Source: Amycolatopsis sp. 195334CR
GTDB lineage: Bacteria; Actinomycetota; Actinomycetes; Mycobacteriales; Pseudonocardiaceae
Assembly: GCF_017309385.1 (NCBI RefSeq)
Contig: NZ_JAFJMJ010000003.1
Location: forward strand, 1,334,396-1,398,395
Direction: 5' to 3'
DNA length: 64,000 nt
Below the pieces are notes generated by a model. The model saw only the letters and a list, made by a program, of their open reading frames with translations, ran no database searches and had not been told where the DNA came from. Positions 35,116 through 43,260 of the stretch are shown here, one piece after another (within the stretch, counting starts at the first letter, position 1; the number at the start of each line of letters is the position of its first letter). A program made the position numbers and the translations under genes.

Positions 35116-36957
35116 ATGGCCTACTCCGTCACATTGCCGGAGCTCGGGGAGAGCGTCACGGAGGGCACCGTCACCCGGTGGCTCAAGCAGGAGGGTGACC
35201 GGGTCGAGGTCGACGAGCCGTTGCTCGAGATCTCCACCGACAAGGTGGACACCGAGGTGCCCTCCCCGGTGGCGGGCACCGTGCAGCGCATCGTGGCCGC
35301 CGAGGACGAGACCGTCGAGGTCGGCGGCGAACTCGCGGTGATCGACGACGGCTCCGGCGGCGGCGAGTCCGCGCCGGCCGAGCAGTCCGCGCCCGCCCAG
35401 TCCGCGCCCGCCCAGGAGCAGGCGCCCGCCCAGGAGTCGCAGCCCGAGCCGGAGCCCGAGCCGCAGCGTGAAGCGGCCCCGGCCGCGCAGCCCGCTCCGT
35501 CCGGGTCCGCGCAGGGCACCCCGGTGACCCTGCCCGAGCTGGGCGAGAGCGTCACCGAAGGCACCGTCACCCGCTGGCTCAAGCAGGTCGGCGACACCGT
35601 CGAGGTGGACGAGCCGCTGCTCGAGATCTCCACCGACAAGGTGGACACCGAGGTGCCGTCGCCGGTGGCGGGCACCGTGCTGGAGATCAGCGTCGGTGAG
35701 GACGAGACCGTCGAGGTCGGCGGCCAGCTGGCCGTGGTCGGCGACGCGGGTGCCGCGCCGCAGCAGCAGTCGGCCCCGCAGGCCGAGGCCGCGCCCCAGC
35801 CGAAGGAAGAGCCGAAGCCGGAGCCCAAGACCGAACCGGTCCCGCAGCAGGCGGCCCCGCAGGACGCCCCCCGGCAGCAGGCCCCGCAGCAGTCGGCGCC
35901 TCAGCAGCAGGCGCCCCAGCAGTCGGCGCCCCGGCAGGAAGCCCCGAAGCAGGCGGCCCCGAGCAAGCCCGCGGCCGACACCAACGGCGCTTCCTCGCCG
36001 TACGTCACGCCGCTGGTGCGCAAGCTGGCTTCGGAGAACGGCATCGACCTCGCGTCGCTGACCGGCAGCGGTGTCGGTGGCCGCATCCGCAAGCAGGACG
36101 TGCTGGCCGCGGTCGAGGAGAAGCAGAAGCAGCAGGCCGCCCCGGCGCCCGCCGCCGCTGCCCCGTCGGCCCCGGCCCAGCAGGCTCCGGCCGCCGCCCC
36201 GGCCCCGGCCGCCGGCGGTCAGGACAAGTCGGCCCTGCGCGGCACCGTGCAGAAGGCCAACCGGATCCGGCAGATCACCGCCACCAAGACCAAGGAATCG
36301 CTGCAGGTCTCCGCGCAGCTGACCCAGGTCCACGAGGTGGACGTGACCAAGATCGCCCGGCTGCGCCAGCGGGCGAAGGCGGCGTTCAAGGACCGCGAGG
36401 GCATCAACCTCACCTTCCTGCCGTTCTTCGCCAAGGCCACGGTCGAGGCGCTCAAGCAGCACCCGAACGTGAACGCGTCGTACAACGAGGAGACCAAGGA
36501 GATCACCTACCACGGTGCGGTCCACCTCGGCATCGCCGTGGACACCGAGAAGGGCCTGCTGTCGGTGGTCATCCACGACGCCGGTGAGCTGAACCTGGCC
36601 GGGCTCGCGCACAAGATCGCCGACCTGGCGGCCCGCGCGCGGACCAACAAGATCAAGCCGGACGAGCTGACCGGTGGCACCTTCACGGTGACCAACATCG
36701 GCAGCAACGGCGCGCTGTTCGACACGCCGATCATCGTGCAGCCGCAGTCGGGCATGCTCGGCACCGGCGCGGTGGTGAAGCGGCCGGTGGTGATCACCGA
36801 CGCCGACGGCAACGACACCATCGCCGTGCGGTCGATGGCGTTCCTGCCGCTGACCTACGACCACCGCCTGATCGACGGCGCGGACGCGGGCCGGTTCGTC
36901 ACCACGATCAAGCAGCGCCTCGAAGAGGGCAACTTCGAGGACGAGCTGGGTCTGTAG
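35116..36957 (+). CDS. sucB: Dihydrolipoamide acyltransferase (E2), two lipoyl domains
   Basis: This 613-residue E2 forms the core of the pyruvate/2-oxoglutarate dehydrogenase complex shared in actinobacteria. Two lipoyl domains (about residues 1-80 and 135-215) each contain [14 protein letters not shown] with the lipoyl Lys in DKV. They are joined by Gln/Pro/Ala-rich linkers that include an APQQ-type repeat near 250-280. The peripheral subunit-binding domain follows ([20 protein letters not shown], residues 295-330), then the catalytic domain with the active-site [13 protein letters not shown]. It needs lipoyl groups made by LipB and LipA encoded downstream. Confidence 0.95.
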   Translation: MAYSVTLPELGESVTEGTVTRWLKQEGDRVEVDEPLLEISTDKVDTEVPSPVAGTVQRIVAAEDETVEVGGELAVIDDGSGGGESAPAEQSAPAQSAPAQEQAPAQESQPEPEPEPQREAAPAAQPAPSGSAQGTPVTLPELGESVTEGTVTRWLKQVGDTVEVDEPLLEISTDKVDTEVPSPVAGTVLEISVGEDETVEVGGQLAVVGDAGAAPQQQSAPQAEAAPQPKEEPKPEPKTEPVPQQAAPQDAPRQQAPQQSAPQQQAPQQSAPRQEAPKQAAPSKPAADTNGASSPYVTPLVRKLASENGIDLASLTGSGVGGRIRKQDVLAAVEEKQKQQAAPAPAAAAPSAPAQQAPAAAPAPAAGGQDKSALRGTVQKANRIRQITATKTKESLQVSAQLTQVHEVDVTKIARLRQRAKAAFKDREGINLTFLPFFAKATVEALKQHPNVNASYNEETKEITYHGAVHLGIAVDTEKGLLSVVIHDAGELNLAGLAHKIADLAARARTNKIKPDELTGGTFTVTNIGSNGALFDTPIIVQPQSGMLGTGAVVKRPVVITDADGNDTIAVRSMAFLPLTYDHRLIDGADAGRFVTTIKQRLEEGNFEDELGL

Positions 36958-36971
36958 AAGCAGTAGTTCGG

Positions 36972-37007
36972 AGAACGGGGTCCCACCACGCGGTGGGGCC
37001 CCGTTCT
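36972..37007 (+). terminator. sucB terminator hairpin
   Basis: The arms AGAACGGGGTCCCACC (36972-36987) and GGTGGGGCCCCGTTCT (36992-37007) pair throughout, with one G-U wobble, around ACGC. The hairpin begins 15 bases after the sucB stop and ends just before the promoter of the serine hydrolase gene. Confidence 0.85.
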
Positions 37008-37011
37008 GCTG

Positions 37012-37057
37012 TTGACAGGTCTTGGTTCTCCAATATTCTAGAATTACGGAATTCTAG
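37012..37057 (+). promoter_or_regulatory. Promoter with palindromic operator for the serine hydrolase/ArsR pair
   Basis: A consensus TTGACA -35 (37012-37017) is followed, 16 bases later, by TATTCT (37034-37039). The palindrome ATTCTAGAAT (37035-37044) overlaps the -10 box, and CTAGAATT (37038-37045) is inversely repeated as AATTCTAG (37050-37057) across ACGG. The tract is unusually AT-rich and ends 12 bases before the ATG. This layout suggests repression by steric block, and the ArsR-like protein encoded by the second gene is the obvious candidate. Confidence 0.7.
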
Positions 37058-37069
37058 AGGGAGGATCTC

Positions 37070-38134
37070 ATGCTGAACCGGCGGAAGTTGCTCGCGTCGG
37101 CCGCCGTCGCCGGCTCCGTGGCGTTGCTGCCGCCACCGCGGGCGCGCGCAGCCACCCCGGCAGGCGAAGCGCTGGACTGGATCGCCGCGCACCGCGGTGA
37201 CGTCGGGGCCGCGGTGGACGACGGCACCGGACGCCGCATCCGGCACCGCGCCGACGTGCCGATGGTGCTGGCGTCGACGGTGAAGGTGGTGCACGCCGCG
37301 GCGTACGGGCGGGCGGTGGCCGAGGGCAGGCTCGATCCGGCCGAGCGGATCCGGGTCGGTGACTGGGACATCCGGCACCCGTGGGTGTCCGACGGCGGCG
37401 CGCACCGGCAGTCGCTGCTCGCGCTCGGCGTCCCGTGCGACGAGTTCGGCATCGCGCACGATCCCGAGCAGCGGGTGGCGTTGGACGACCTGGTCCGCTC
37501 GATGATCCTGTACAGCGACAACGCCGCTCCGGACTACCTGCGCCACCGCCTCGGCGACGGCGCACTGCACCGGGCGGGCGCGGCGGGCGGCTGGTGGCGG
37601 CCGGACGTCCGGTCGTTCCAGGGAGAAACGCTCCAGCTGATCCTGCCGGAGCTCGCGGGCCGCACTCCGGCGCAACGGCGGGCGGTCGGTGACCGGCTCG
37701 CCGCGAAGTTCATCCACAGCGAGGCGTTCCGGACCGAGGTGGCGTACCGAATCCCGTCCATGCCCGCGACGAGCGACGCGCAGTGGCCGTGGACGCAGGG
37801 CACCGGACGCGGTACCGCTGCGCAGGTGGCCGGCATGCACCGCGCCCTCGCCCACACGGGTGGCATCGCGCGTGATCACCTGGAAGTGGCGTTCGCGAGC
37901 AGGGTGCCCGAGGGCGCGGTGGCGGTCGGCTTCAAGGGCGGCAGCCTGCCGAAGACGCTGAACCTGGGCATGAGCGTCCGCTGGCGCGACGGCCGGGTCG
38001 GCTCGCTGGCGTTGCTGCTGACCGGGGTCGGTGACGAACTGCTGGCCGCGCCCGGTGGGTTCCTGGAAGCCGGGCTGGCCGCGGTGAGCACGCCGTCCGG
38101 GTTCGACGGGCTGGCGCGGGCGCTGGGGGCCTGA
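37070..38134 (+). CDS. Secreted serine hydrolase of class A beta-lactamase fold
   Basis: This 354-residue exported protein has a signal (LNRRKLLASAAVAGSVALL, with a twin-arginine-like start and AxA cleavage near residue 28) and the three penicillin-recognising motifs: S69-T-V-K72, S149-D-N151 and K289-G-G291. This identifies the class A beta-lactamase/serine-hydrolase fold. The KTG triad reads KGG, and the Glu of the omega loop is not obvious, so penicillin-binding or esterase activity rather than lactam hydrolysis is possible. The ATG at 37070 follows GAGGGAGG. The ArsR-like gene starts 16 bases later. Confidence 0.85.
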   Translation: MLNRRKLLASAAVAGSVALLPPPRARAATPAGEALDWIAAHRGDVGAAVDDGTGRRIRHRADVPMVLASTVKVVHAAAYGRAVAEGRLDPAERIRVGDWDIRHPWVSDGGAHRQSLLALGVPCDEFGIAHDPEQRVALDDLVRSMILYSDNAAPDYLRHRLGDGALHRAGAAGGWWRPDVRSFQGETLQLILPELAGRTPAQRRAVGDRLAAKFIHSEAFRTEVAYRIPSMPATSDAQWPWTQGTGRGTAAQVAGMHRALAHTGGIARDHLEVAFASRVPEGAVAVGFKGGSLPKTLNLGMSVRWRDGRVGSLALLLTGVGDELLAAPGGFLEAGLAAVSTPSGFDGLARALGA

Positions 38135-38150
38135 CCGGCATGCTGGTGCG

Positions 38151-38618
38151 ATGAGCGCCGAGCTGAGCGAGCGGGTGGCCGAGTTGGAACGCCGGGTGGC
38201 CGCACTGGAGGGTCGTGCGGAGCCGGAACCCCCGCCGGAGGACGACGGCGGGGTGATCACCTACGCCGGTGAGCTGACCCGGCCGGGGGAGTTGCGGTGG
38301 CAGGTGGCGCTGCCGTCTTCGCGGGTGCTGGCGCTGGCGGACCAGCCGCGCATCGAAGTGCTCTCGGCGCTCGCGCACCCCGCCCGCGCGGCGATCGTCC
38401 GGCACCTCGCGGAGCACGGCGCCCAACCGGGCGCGACCCTGCAGGAAGCCGCCGAACTGGGCTCGGCGGGGCAGTTCTACCACCACCTCAAGGCGTTGAC
38501 CGGAGCGGGAATCGTCGAGCAGGACAAGCGCGGCAGCTACCGCCTGCGCGCCACCGCCGCGATCCCCGCCCTGGTCCTCCTCGCCGCGGCGGCGGACATC
38601 GCGGGCCAGCTGCGGTAG
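38151..38618 (+). CDS. ArsR-like winged-helix regulator with N-terminal coiled coil
   Basis: This 155-residue protein has an N-terminal heptad segment (LSERVAELERRVAALEG, residues 4-20), an acidic/proline linker, then a winged helix (RIEVLSALAHPARAAIVRHLAEHG, AELGSAGQFYHHLKALTGAGIVEQDKRG split across its turns). The C-terminus is hydrophobic (ALVLLAAAADIAG). ArsR-family proteins are repressors released by ligands. It is co-transcribed with the serine hydrolase gene and probably binds the palindrome at 37035-37057. No metal-binding Cys motif is visible, so a non-metal signal is likely. Confidence 0.8.
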   Translation: MSAELSERVAELERRVAALEGRAEPEPPPEDDGGVITYAGELTRPGELRWQVALPSSRVLALADQPRIEVLSALAHPARAAIVRHLAEHGAQPGATLQEAAELGSAGQFYHHLKALTGAGIVEQDKRGSYRLRATAAIPALVLLAAAADIAGQLR

Positions 38619-38636
38619 CCGCGTGCCCCGCACGGC

Positions 38637-38697
38637 GATTGCTATGAGTGGGGCATTACTAGCGTTGAATGCAAGTAATGCCCCACTCATAGCAATC
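38637..38697. repeat. Palindrome family B, copy 2 (61 nt)
   Basis: The 27-base arms (38637-38663 and 38671-38697) enclose the 7-base loop GTTGAAT and share the core GAGTGGGGCATTACT with copy 1 at 12699. One A-A mismatch lies near the loop, while an outer T-A pair replaces the A-T pair of copy 1. It lies 18 bases after the ArsR-like stop and before a gene on the same strand, so it is not restricted to convergent gene ends. Confidence 0.83.
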
Positions 38698-38749
38698 AGC
38701 GCGGCGCGCTAGGCCAGCCGGTTCCATTCGGTGGTGGCAGGATCGTGTC

Positions 38750-39631
38750 ATGCGAGTTCTCATCGCGGGTTCCAGCGGCCTGCTCGGCAACGCACTGACC
38801 GCCCGGCTGCGTGCCGACGGCCACGAGGTCGTCCGCCTCGTGCGCCGCGAGACGCGCAAGGGGGACGAGTACAGCTGGGACCCGCCCGCCGGGCGGGTCG
38901 GTGACGGCGCCTTCGAGGGCACCGACGCCGTGGTCAACCTGTGCGGCGCTCCCCTGCTGCCCGCCCGCTGGAGCGCCGCGCGCAAGCAGGTCATCCTCGA
39001 CAGCCGCGTCGAGCCGACCGAGGTGCTGGCCGAGGCCGTCGCCGAGCACCGGATTCCGGTGCTGCTCAACGCTTCCGCCGTCGGCTACTACGGCGACGCC
39101 GGGGCCGCGCTGCTGGAGGAGTCCGCGCCCAACGGCGAGGGTTTCCTCGCCGACCTCTGCGCCGCCTGGGAAAACGCCACCGAAGCCGCGGGCGACGCGC
39201 GTGTGGTCCGGTTGCGCACCGGCCTCGTGCTCTCCGGCGAAGGCGGTCTGCTCGGCCCGCTCAAGCCCCTGTTCTCCATGGCACTGGGCGGAAAACTCGG
39301 CGACGGCTCGCAGTACATGCCGTGGATCTCCGAGGCGGACCACGTTTCCGCCGTGTTGTTCGCGCTGACCAACGAGAACCTGTCCGGCGCGGTGAACGTC
39401 TGCGGACCGCTGCCGGTGACCAACACCGAGTTCACCCGCGAATTCGGCCGCGTCCTCAACCGCCCCGCGCCATGGTGGGTCCCGGCCCCGGCGATGAAGC
39501 TGGCGATCGGCCAGGCCGCCGAGGAAATGGCGTTGGCGAGCCAGCGGGCCGTACCGCGGGCACTGGAGGACGCCGGGTTCGAGTTCCAGCACAAGACCGT
39601 CGGCGAAGCGCTCGCCGCCGCCGTGTCCTGA
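38750..39631 (+). CDS. TIGR01777 family epimerase (SDR39U1-like)
   Basis: This 293-residue extended short-chain dehydrogenase-like protein corresponds to Rv2216, and the gene lies between sucB and lipB as there. The nucleotide motif is VLIAGSSGLLGNALTARL, the substrate region contains VVNLCGAPLLPARWS, and the C-terminal DUF1731 part has WWVPAPAMKLAIGQAAEEM. The reaction is unknown; related plant and cyanobacterial proteins act in plastid division. Its TGA overlaps the start of the PAP2 gene by one base. Confidence 0.9.
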   Translation: MRVLIAGSSGLLGNALTARLRADGHEVVRLVRRETRKGDEYSWDPPAGRVGDGAFEGTDAVVNLCGAPLLPARWSAARKQVILDSRVEPTEVLAEAVAEHRIPVLLNASAVGYYGDAGAALLEESAPNGEGFLADLCAAWENATEAAGDARVVRLRTGLVLSGEGGLLGPLKPLFSMALGGKLGDGSQYMPWISEADHVSAVLFALTNENLSGAVNVCGPLPVTNTEFTREFGRVLNRPAPWWVPAPAMKLAIGQAAEEMALASQRAVPRALEDAGFEFQHKTVGEALAAAVS

Positions 39632-40284
39632 TGCCCGCCGGACTCAGGCGCGCGCTCCGCGTCAGATGGGGCCTGTTCGGTGGCGTGCTGCTGCTCGCCT
39701 TCACCGTGCTGGGGCTGGCCGTCCGAGACCGGCCGTGGGGACTGGACCTCGCGCTCGTGTGGGCGCTGCACGGCGAATGGCTGGACGCGCCGGGCCTGGT
39801 CGCCGGCGTGCTGAGCAACGTGTTCGGCCCGGTCCTGCCGGTCGCGCTGGGGCTCGGCCTGGTCGTCGGCGCCGTGCTGACCCACCGCCGCGGCGACCGC
39901 GCCACCAGCGGCGTCTTCGTCCGCGTGGCCGTGGTGCTGGTGCTGTGCCGGTTGACCAGCTTCGTGTTCAAACCGCTGTTCGAGCGCGACCGCCCGCGCG
40001 AGTACCCCGATCTGAGCTATCCCAGCGGGCACGTGGTTTCGGTGGCCAGCACGGGGTTCGCCGCGGTGCTGCTGTGCGCCTGGCTGGCGCCCCGGCTGGT
40101 GCGCCGGATGGTGGTCTGGGCGCTGGCCGCGACCGTGGTGGCCGCGGTCTGCCGCGTGGTGCTCTCGGTGCACTGGTTCACCGACACCCTCGGCGCGGTG
40201 CTCGCCGTCGGCGGTGTGGGCCTGGTCTCAGCGGTGGCATTGCGCCTGCTCCCCGTCTTATCGGACCGGCCTCCGGCGGCGTAG
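39631..40284 (+). CDS. PAP2 family membrane phosphatase
   Basis: This 217-residue polytopic protein has the three PAP2 phosphatase motifs: KPLFERDRP, PSGH and SVHWFTD, with catalytic histidines in the last two. Such enzymes dephosphorylate lipid phosphates such as undecaprenyl pyrophosphate or phosphatidic acid at the outer face of the membrane. It is coupled to the epimerase gene (TGATG overlap) and 9 bases before lipB. Codon 210 (40258-40260) is TTA, a very rare leucine codon in this genome. Confidence 0.9.
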   Translation: MPAGLRRALRVRWGLFGGVLLLAFTVLGLAVRDRPWGLDLALVWALHGEWLDAPGLVAGVLSNVFGPVLPVALGLGLVVGAVLTHRRGDRATSGVFVRVAVVLVLCRLTSFVFKPLFERDRPREYPDLSYPSGHVVSVASTGFAAVLLCAWLAPRLVRRMVVWALAATVVAAVCRVVLSVHWFTDTLGAVLAVGGVGLVSAVALRLLPVLSDRPPAA

Positions 40285-40293
40285 CGTGGCGGG

Positions 40294-41031
40294 GTGACCT
40301 CCTCCTGCCGCGCCACCCGCGAAGCCGTCGACGTCCGCCTGCTCGGCACGATCGACTACCTCGAAGCGTGGGAACTGCAACGCACGACCGCGACGGCCCG
40401 CGCCGACGGCGAGGGGCCCGACACCCTGTTCCTGCTGGAGCACCCGTCGGTGTACACCGCGGGCAAGCGCACCGAACCGGCCGACCGGCCGGTCGACGAC
40501 ACCCCGGTGATCGACGTGGACCGCGGCGGGAAGATCACCTGGCACGGGCCGGGGCAGCTGGTCGGCTACCCGATCGTGAAGCTGGCCGACCCGATCGACG
40601 TGGTCCAGTACGTGCGCCGGCTGGAAGAGGGCCTGATCGCCGTGTGCGAGGGCTTCGGCGTGCACGCCGGCCGGGTCGAGGGCCGCAGCGGCGTGTGGAT
40701 CCCGGCCGACGACCGCGGCCCCGAGCGCAAGATCGCCGCGATCGGCATCCGCGTGCAGCGCGGGGTGACCATGCACGGCTTCGAGCTGAACTGCAACGCC
40801 GACCTGTCCGCCTTCGACAAGATCGTGCCGTGCGGCATCCGCGACGCCGGGGTCACCTCGCTGTCCTACGAACTGGGCCACGAGGTGACCGTGACCGAGG
40901 CGCTGGCTTCGGCCCGCGACGCGGTGCTGGCGGCGCTGGAGGGCGACCTCCCGGTCCGCGAGGACCGCTGGCTGCCGCGTCCGGCCGCCCCCAGCGCCGA
41001 CGGTGTCACCTTCGTGCTGCAGAACTCCTGA
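40294..41031 (+). CDS. lipB: Lipoyl(octanoyl) transferase
   Basis: This 245-residue enzyme moves octanoyl groups from acyl carrier protein to the lipoyl-domain lysine of E2 proteins, the first step of lipoate synthesis. The conserved [28 protein letters not shown] with the catalytic Lys, [20 protein letters not shown] with the catalytic Cys, and TSLSYELG are all present. GTG start at 40294. The stop is directly abutted by that of the convergent luciferase-like gene. Product use: SucB in this window. Confidence 0.95.
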   Translation: MTSSCRATREAVDVRLLGTIDYLEAWELQRTTATARADGEGPDTLFLLEHPSVYTAGKRTEPADRPVDDTPVIDVDRGGKITWHGPGQLVGYPIVKLADPIDVVQYVRRLEEGLIAVCEGFGVHAGRVEGRSGVWIPADDRGPERKIAAIGIRVQRGVTMHGFELNCNADLSAFDKIVPCGIRDAGVTSLSYELGHEVTVTEALASARDAVLAALEGDLPVREDRWLPRPAAPSADGVTFVLQNS

Positions 41032-41967
41032 TCAGCCGAGCTGGCGCGCCACCTCGGCGCTGATCAGCTCCAGGTGGTCCAGGTCGGACAGGTCGAGCAC
41101 CTGCAGGTAGAGCCGGGTGATGCCGGTCTTCTCCACCCAGGCGCCGATCTTGTCCACGGCCTCGGCGGTGGTCCCGGCGATGCCGTTCTGCCGGACCTCG
41201 GCGGGCTCCCGGCCGATCGCCTCGGCCCGCCTGGTGAACTCGGCCTCGTCGCGGCCGATGGCCACCACCTGGGCCACCGAGCGCACGATCTCCTTCGGGT
41301 CGCGGCCGATCTCCGCGGCGGCCGCCTCCACCCGTTGGAACTGCGCGAGCGCGGTGTCGGCGTCGGTGAACGGCAGGTTGAACTCGTCGGCGTAGCGCGC
41401 GGCGAGCCGCGGGGTGCGCTTCTTGCCCCCGCCGCCGATGATCACCGGCGGGCGCGGGCGCTGGGCCGGCTTCGGCAGCCCGGGCGCCTCGCTGAGCTGG
41501 TAGTGCTCACCGGTGAAGGTGAAGGTCTCCCCCTCCGGGGTTTCCCACAATCCGGTGAGCACGGCGAGCTGCTCGCTGTAGAGGTCGAAGCGTTCCTTGA
41601 TGGCGGGCATCGGGATGCCGTACGCGGTGTGCTCGGCGTCGTACCAGCCGGAGCCGAGGCCGAACTCGACCCGGCCGCCGGACATCTGGTCCACCTGCGC
41701 CACCGAGATGGCGAGCATCGACGGGTGCCGGAAGGTGGCGGCGGTGACCAGCGTGCCGAGCCGGATGCGCTGGGTCTCGCGGGCGAGCGCACCGAGGGTG
41801 ACCCACGCGTCGGTGGGCCCCGGCAGGCCGGTCGCCGAACCCATCTTCAGGATGTGGTCGGAGCGGAAGAACGCGCCGTAGCCGAGTTCCTCGGCGGCTT
41901 TCGCGACGCGCAACTGGTCGTCGTAGCTGGCCCCCTGCTGGGGCTCGGTGAAGATCCTTAGTTCCAC
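41032..41967 (-). CDS. LLM-class F420-dependent oxidoreductase
   Basis: This 311-residue protein has the luciferase-like monooxygenase TIM-barrel pattern of the F420-dependent class: MELRIFTEPQQGASYDDQLRVA, GYGAFFRSDHIL, RIRLGTLVTAATFRHPSMLAI, GGRVEFGLGSGWYDAEH and PPVIIGGGGKKRTPRLAARYADEFNLPF. The substrate is unknown, and F420 rather than FMN is inferred from the subfamily. The tetR gene lies 11 bases upstream on the same strand, suggesting that TetR controls it. Its stop abuts lipB's, forming TGATCA. Confidence 0.9.
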   Translation of the reverse strand: MELRIFTEPQQGASYDDQLRVAKAAEELGYGAFFRSDHILKMGSATGLPGPTDAWVTLGALARETQRIRLGTLVTAATFRHPSMLAISVAQVDQMSGGRVEFGLGSGWYDAEHTAYGIPMPAIKERFDLYSEQLAVLTGLWETPEGETFTFTGEHYQLSEAPGLPKPAQRPRPPVIIGGGGKKRTPRLAARYADEFNLPFTDADTALAQFQRVEAAAAEIGRDPKEIVRSVAQVVAIGRDEAEFTRRAEAIGREPAEVRQNGIAGTTAEAVDKIGAWVEKTGITRLYLQVLDLSDLDHLELISAEVARQLG

Positions 41968-41978
41968 GGTCCCCGAAT

Positions 41979-42581
41979 CTACGCGTGTTCCGGGGTCACC
42001 CTGATCCGGCTCAGCAGGGTGATCACCACGGCCTCCACCTCGGCGCTGACCTGAGCCGGGTCGGCCGAGCCGGCGATCACCGTGGCGGCCGAGGACAACG
42101 CGCCGAACAGCAGCCGCGAGGTGGTGTCCACCGGCACCTGCTCCAGTTCACCGGCGGCGACGAGCTCCTCGATGCAGTCGCGGAGCAGGCCGAAGCTGAA
42201 GTGCTCCTCGGCCTGGCGCCAGCGCTCCCAGCCCATCACCACCGGCGCCTCGTGCACCACCACGCGCTGGTACGACGGTTCGAGGCAGCACTTGAGAAAG
42301 GTGCGCAGGCACTCGATCGCCCGGTCCCACGGCGGCTCGGGGCCGCTGCGGATCTGGCGCAGGCGGTCGATGACCTCGTTTTCCACCGCGTCGAAAGCGG
42401 CTTCGAACAAGGCCTGCTTTCCGGAGAAATGGTGGTACAGCGCGCCTTTGGTGACCCGGGCGCGGCGGGCGATCTCGTCGAGCGAGGTGCCGGCGTAACC
42501 ACGTGTGGTGAACAGCTCCACCGCGCTGGTGACCAGTGCCGATCGGGTCGACTCCGAGTAGTCGAGCCGGCGGGACCTCAT
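41979..42581 (-). CDS. TetR family transcriptional regulator
   Basis: This 200-residue repressor has a classical TetR helix-turn-helix (ALVTSAVELFTTRGYAGTSLDEIARRARVTKGALYHHFSGKQALFEAAF, split by helix boundaries, residues 12-58), followed by a ligand-binding helical domain with a CC pair (LKCCLEPSY) near residue 100. The ATG at 42581 is preferred over an upstream GTG-type start at 42590. It is transcribed with the F420-dependent oxidoreductase and away from the hypothetical gene at 42725. Confidence 0.92.
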   Translation of the reverse strand: MRSRRLDYSESTRSALVTSAVELFTTRGYAGTSLDEIARRARVTKGALYHHFSGKQALFEAAFDAVENEVIDRLRQIRSGPEPPWDRAIECLRTFLKCCLEPSYQRVVVHEAPVVMGWERWRQAEEHFSFGLLRDCIEELVAAGELEQVPVDTTSRLLFGALSSAATVIAGSADPAQVSAEVEAVVITLLSRIRVTPEHA

Positions 42582-42631
42582 AGCGACCACTTTGTCAGCA
42601 CGGCCACAACCTTACGTCATATTCGCCGGAA

Positions 42632-42678
42632 CATACTCGTGGTACGGTACCGGCAGTCAGGACCGTACCGGGAGTATG
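42632..42678. promoter_or_regulatory. Long inverted repeat, candidate TetR operator
   Basis: CATACTCGTGGTACGGT (42632-42648) is inversely repeated as ACCGTACCGGGAGTATG (42662-42678), matching at 15 of 17 positions across a 13-base spacer. The inner half includes the palindrome CGGTACCG (42645-42652). It is centred in the 143-base gap between the divergent tetR and hypothetical genes, ideal for controlling both. The overall layout fits TetR dimer pairs. Confidence 0.7.
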
Positions 42679-42724
42679 CCGCAAACCCGCGGTATGGCCC
42701 CGCTCACGGCAAGGGGGCTCCACC

Positions 42725-43201
42725 ATGAGCTGGCACGACTACTACCGCCGCCGCGACGCCATCGACGCCGTGCTGCGACAGGCGAAACGCGATCCGGCCG
42801 GGCCGCTGCCGCGCACCGGCGTGTTCGCTTCCGACCGCGACCTGTTGCTCGCACTGCAGTACAAGTGGTCGCTGATCCTCGGCGGCCACCTGCGGGTCCA
42901 GCTCTGCGAGACCGACGGGGACGAGCTGGACGCGGTCACCCGCGCCTGGCGCGCTGCCGCCGACGCGCAGCCGACCCTGCGCGCGGTGCTCGACGCCCAC
43001 CTCGGCCGGTTCCCGGAAGCGGCCCCGGTGCGCGAGGCGGAACTGCGGATGCTCGCCCACGCGGCTGGGCTGTCCGAGACCGGCGACTCCGCCGAACAGG
43101 TGACGAAGGTCGGGCTCGCACTGGAAAGCCTGCTGCTCGGCGCCCCGGCGAAGGCACGCGCGGGCTGTCCCGTGCGGCGTCTGCTCCTGCCGAGCGCATA
43201 G
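42725..43201 (+). CDS. Conserved actinobacterial hypothetical protein (158 residues)
   Basis: The protein begins MSWHDYYRRRDAIDAVLRQAKRDP and is mainly helical, with QYKWSLILGGHLRVQLCE, WRAAADAQPTLRAVLDAHLGRFP and a C-terminal Cys near RAGCPVRRLLLPS. No catalytic motif or membrane segment is visible. I recognise it only as a hypothetical protein type seen in actinobacteria. It is divergent from tetR across the candidate operator, so it may be the main TetR target. The ATG start at 42725 is clear; the SDR gene follows 59 bases later. Confidence 0.75.
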   Translation: MSWHDYYRRRDAIDAVLRQAKRDPAGPLPRTGVFASDRDLLLALQYKWSLILGGHLRVQLCETDGDELDAVTRAWRAAADAQPTLRAVLDAHLGRFPEAAPVREAELRMLAHAAGLSETGDSAEQVTKVGLALESLLLGAPAKARAGCPVRRLLLPSA

Positions 43202-43260
43202 CCCACCCGTCTCCCACCACCACCCTCAACGGAGCGCTCCGCGCCGTCTAGCCTCGAACC

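Noticed and set aside
33667..36864. Long minus-strand frame opposite lpd and sucB
   Set aside because: Its Gly/Arg/Leu-rich sequence is the antisense of the lipoyl-domain repeats and linkers of sucB; the plus-strand genes have clear family motifs.
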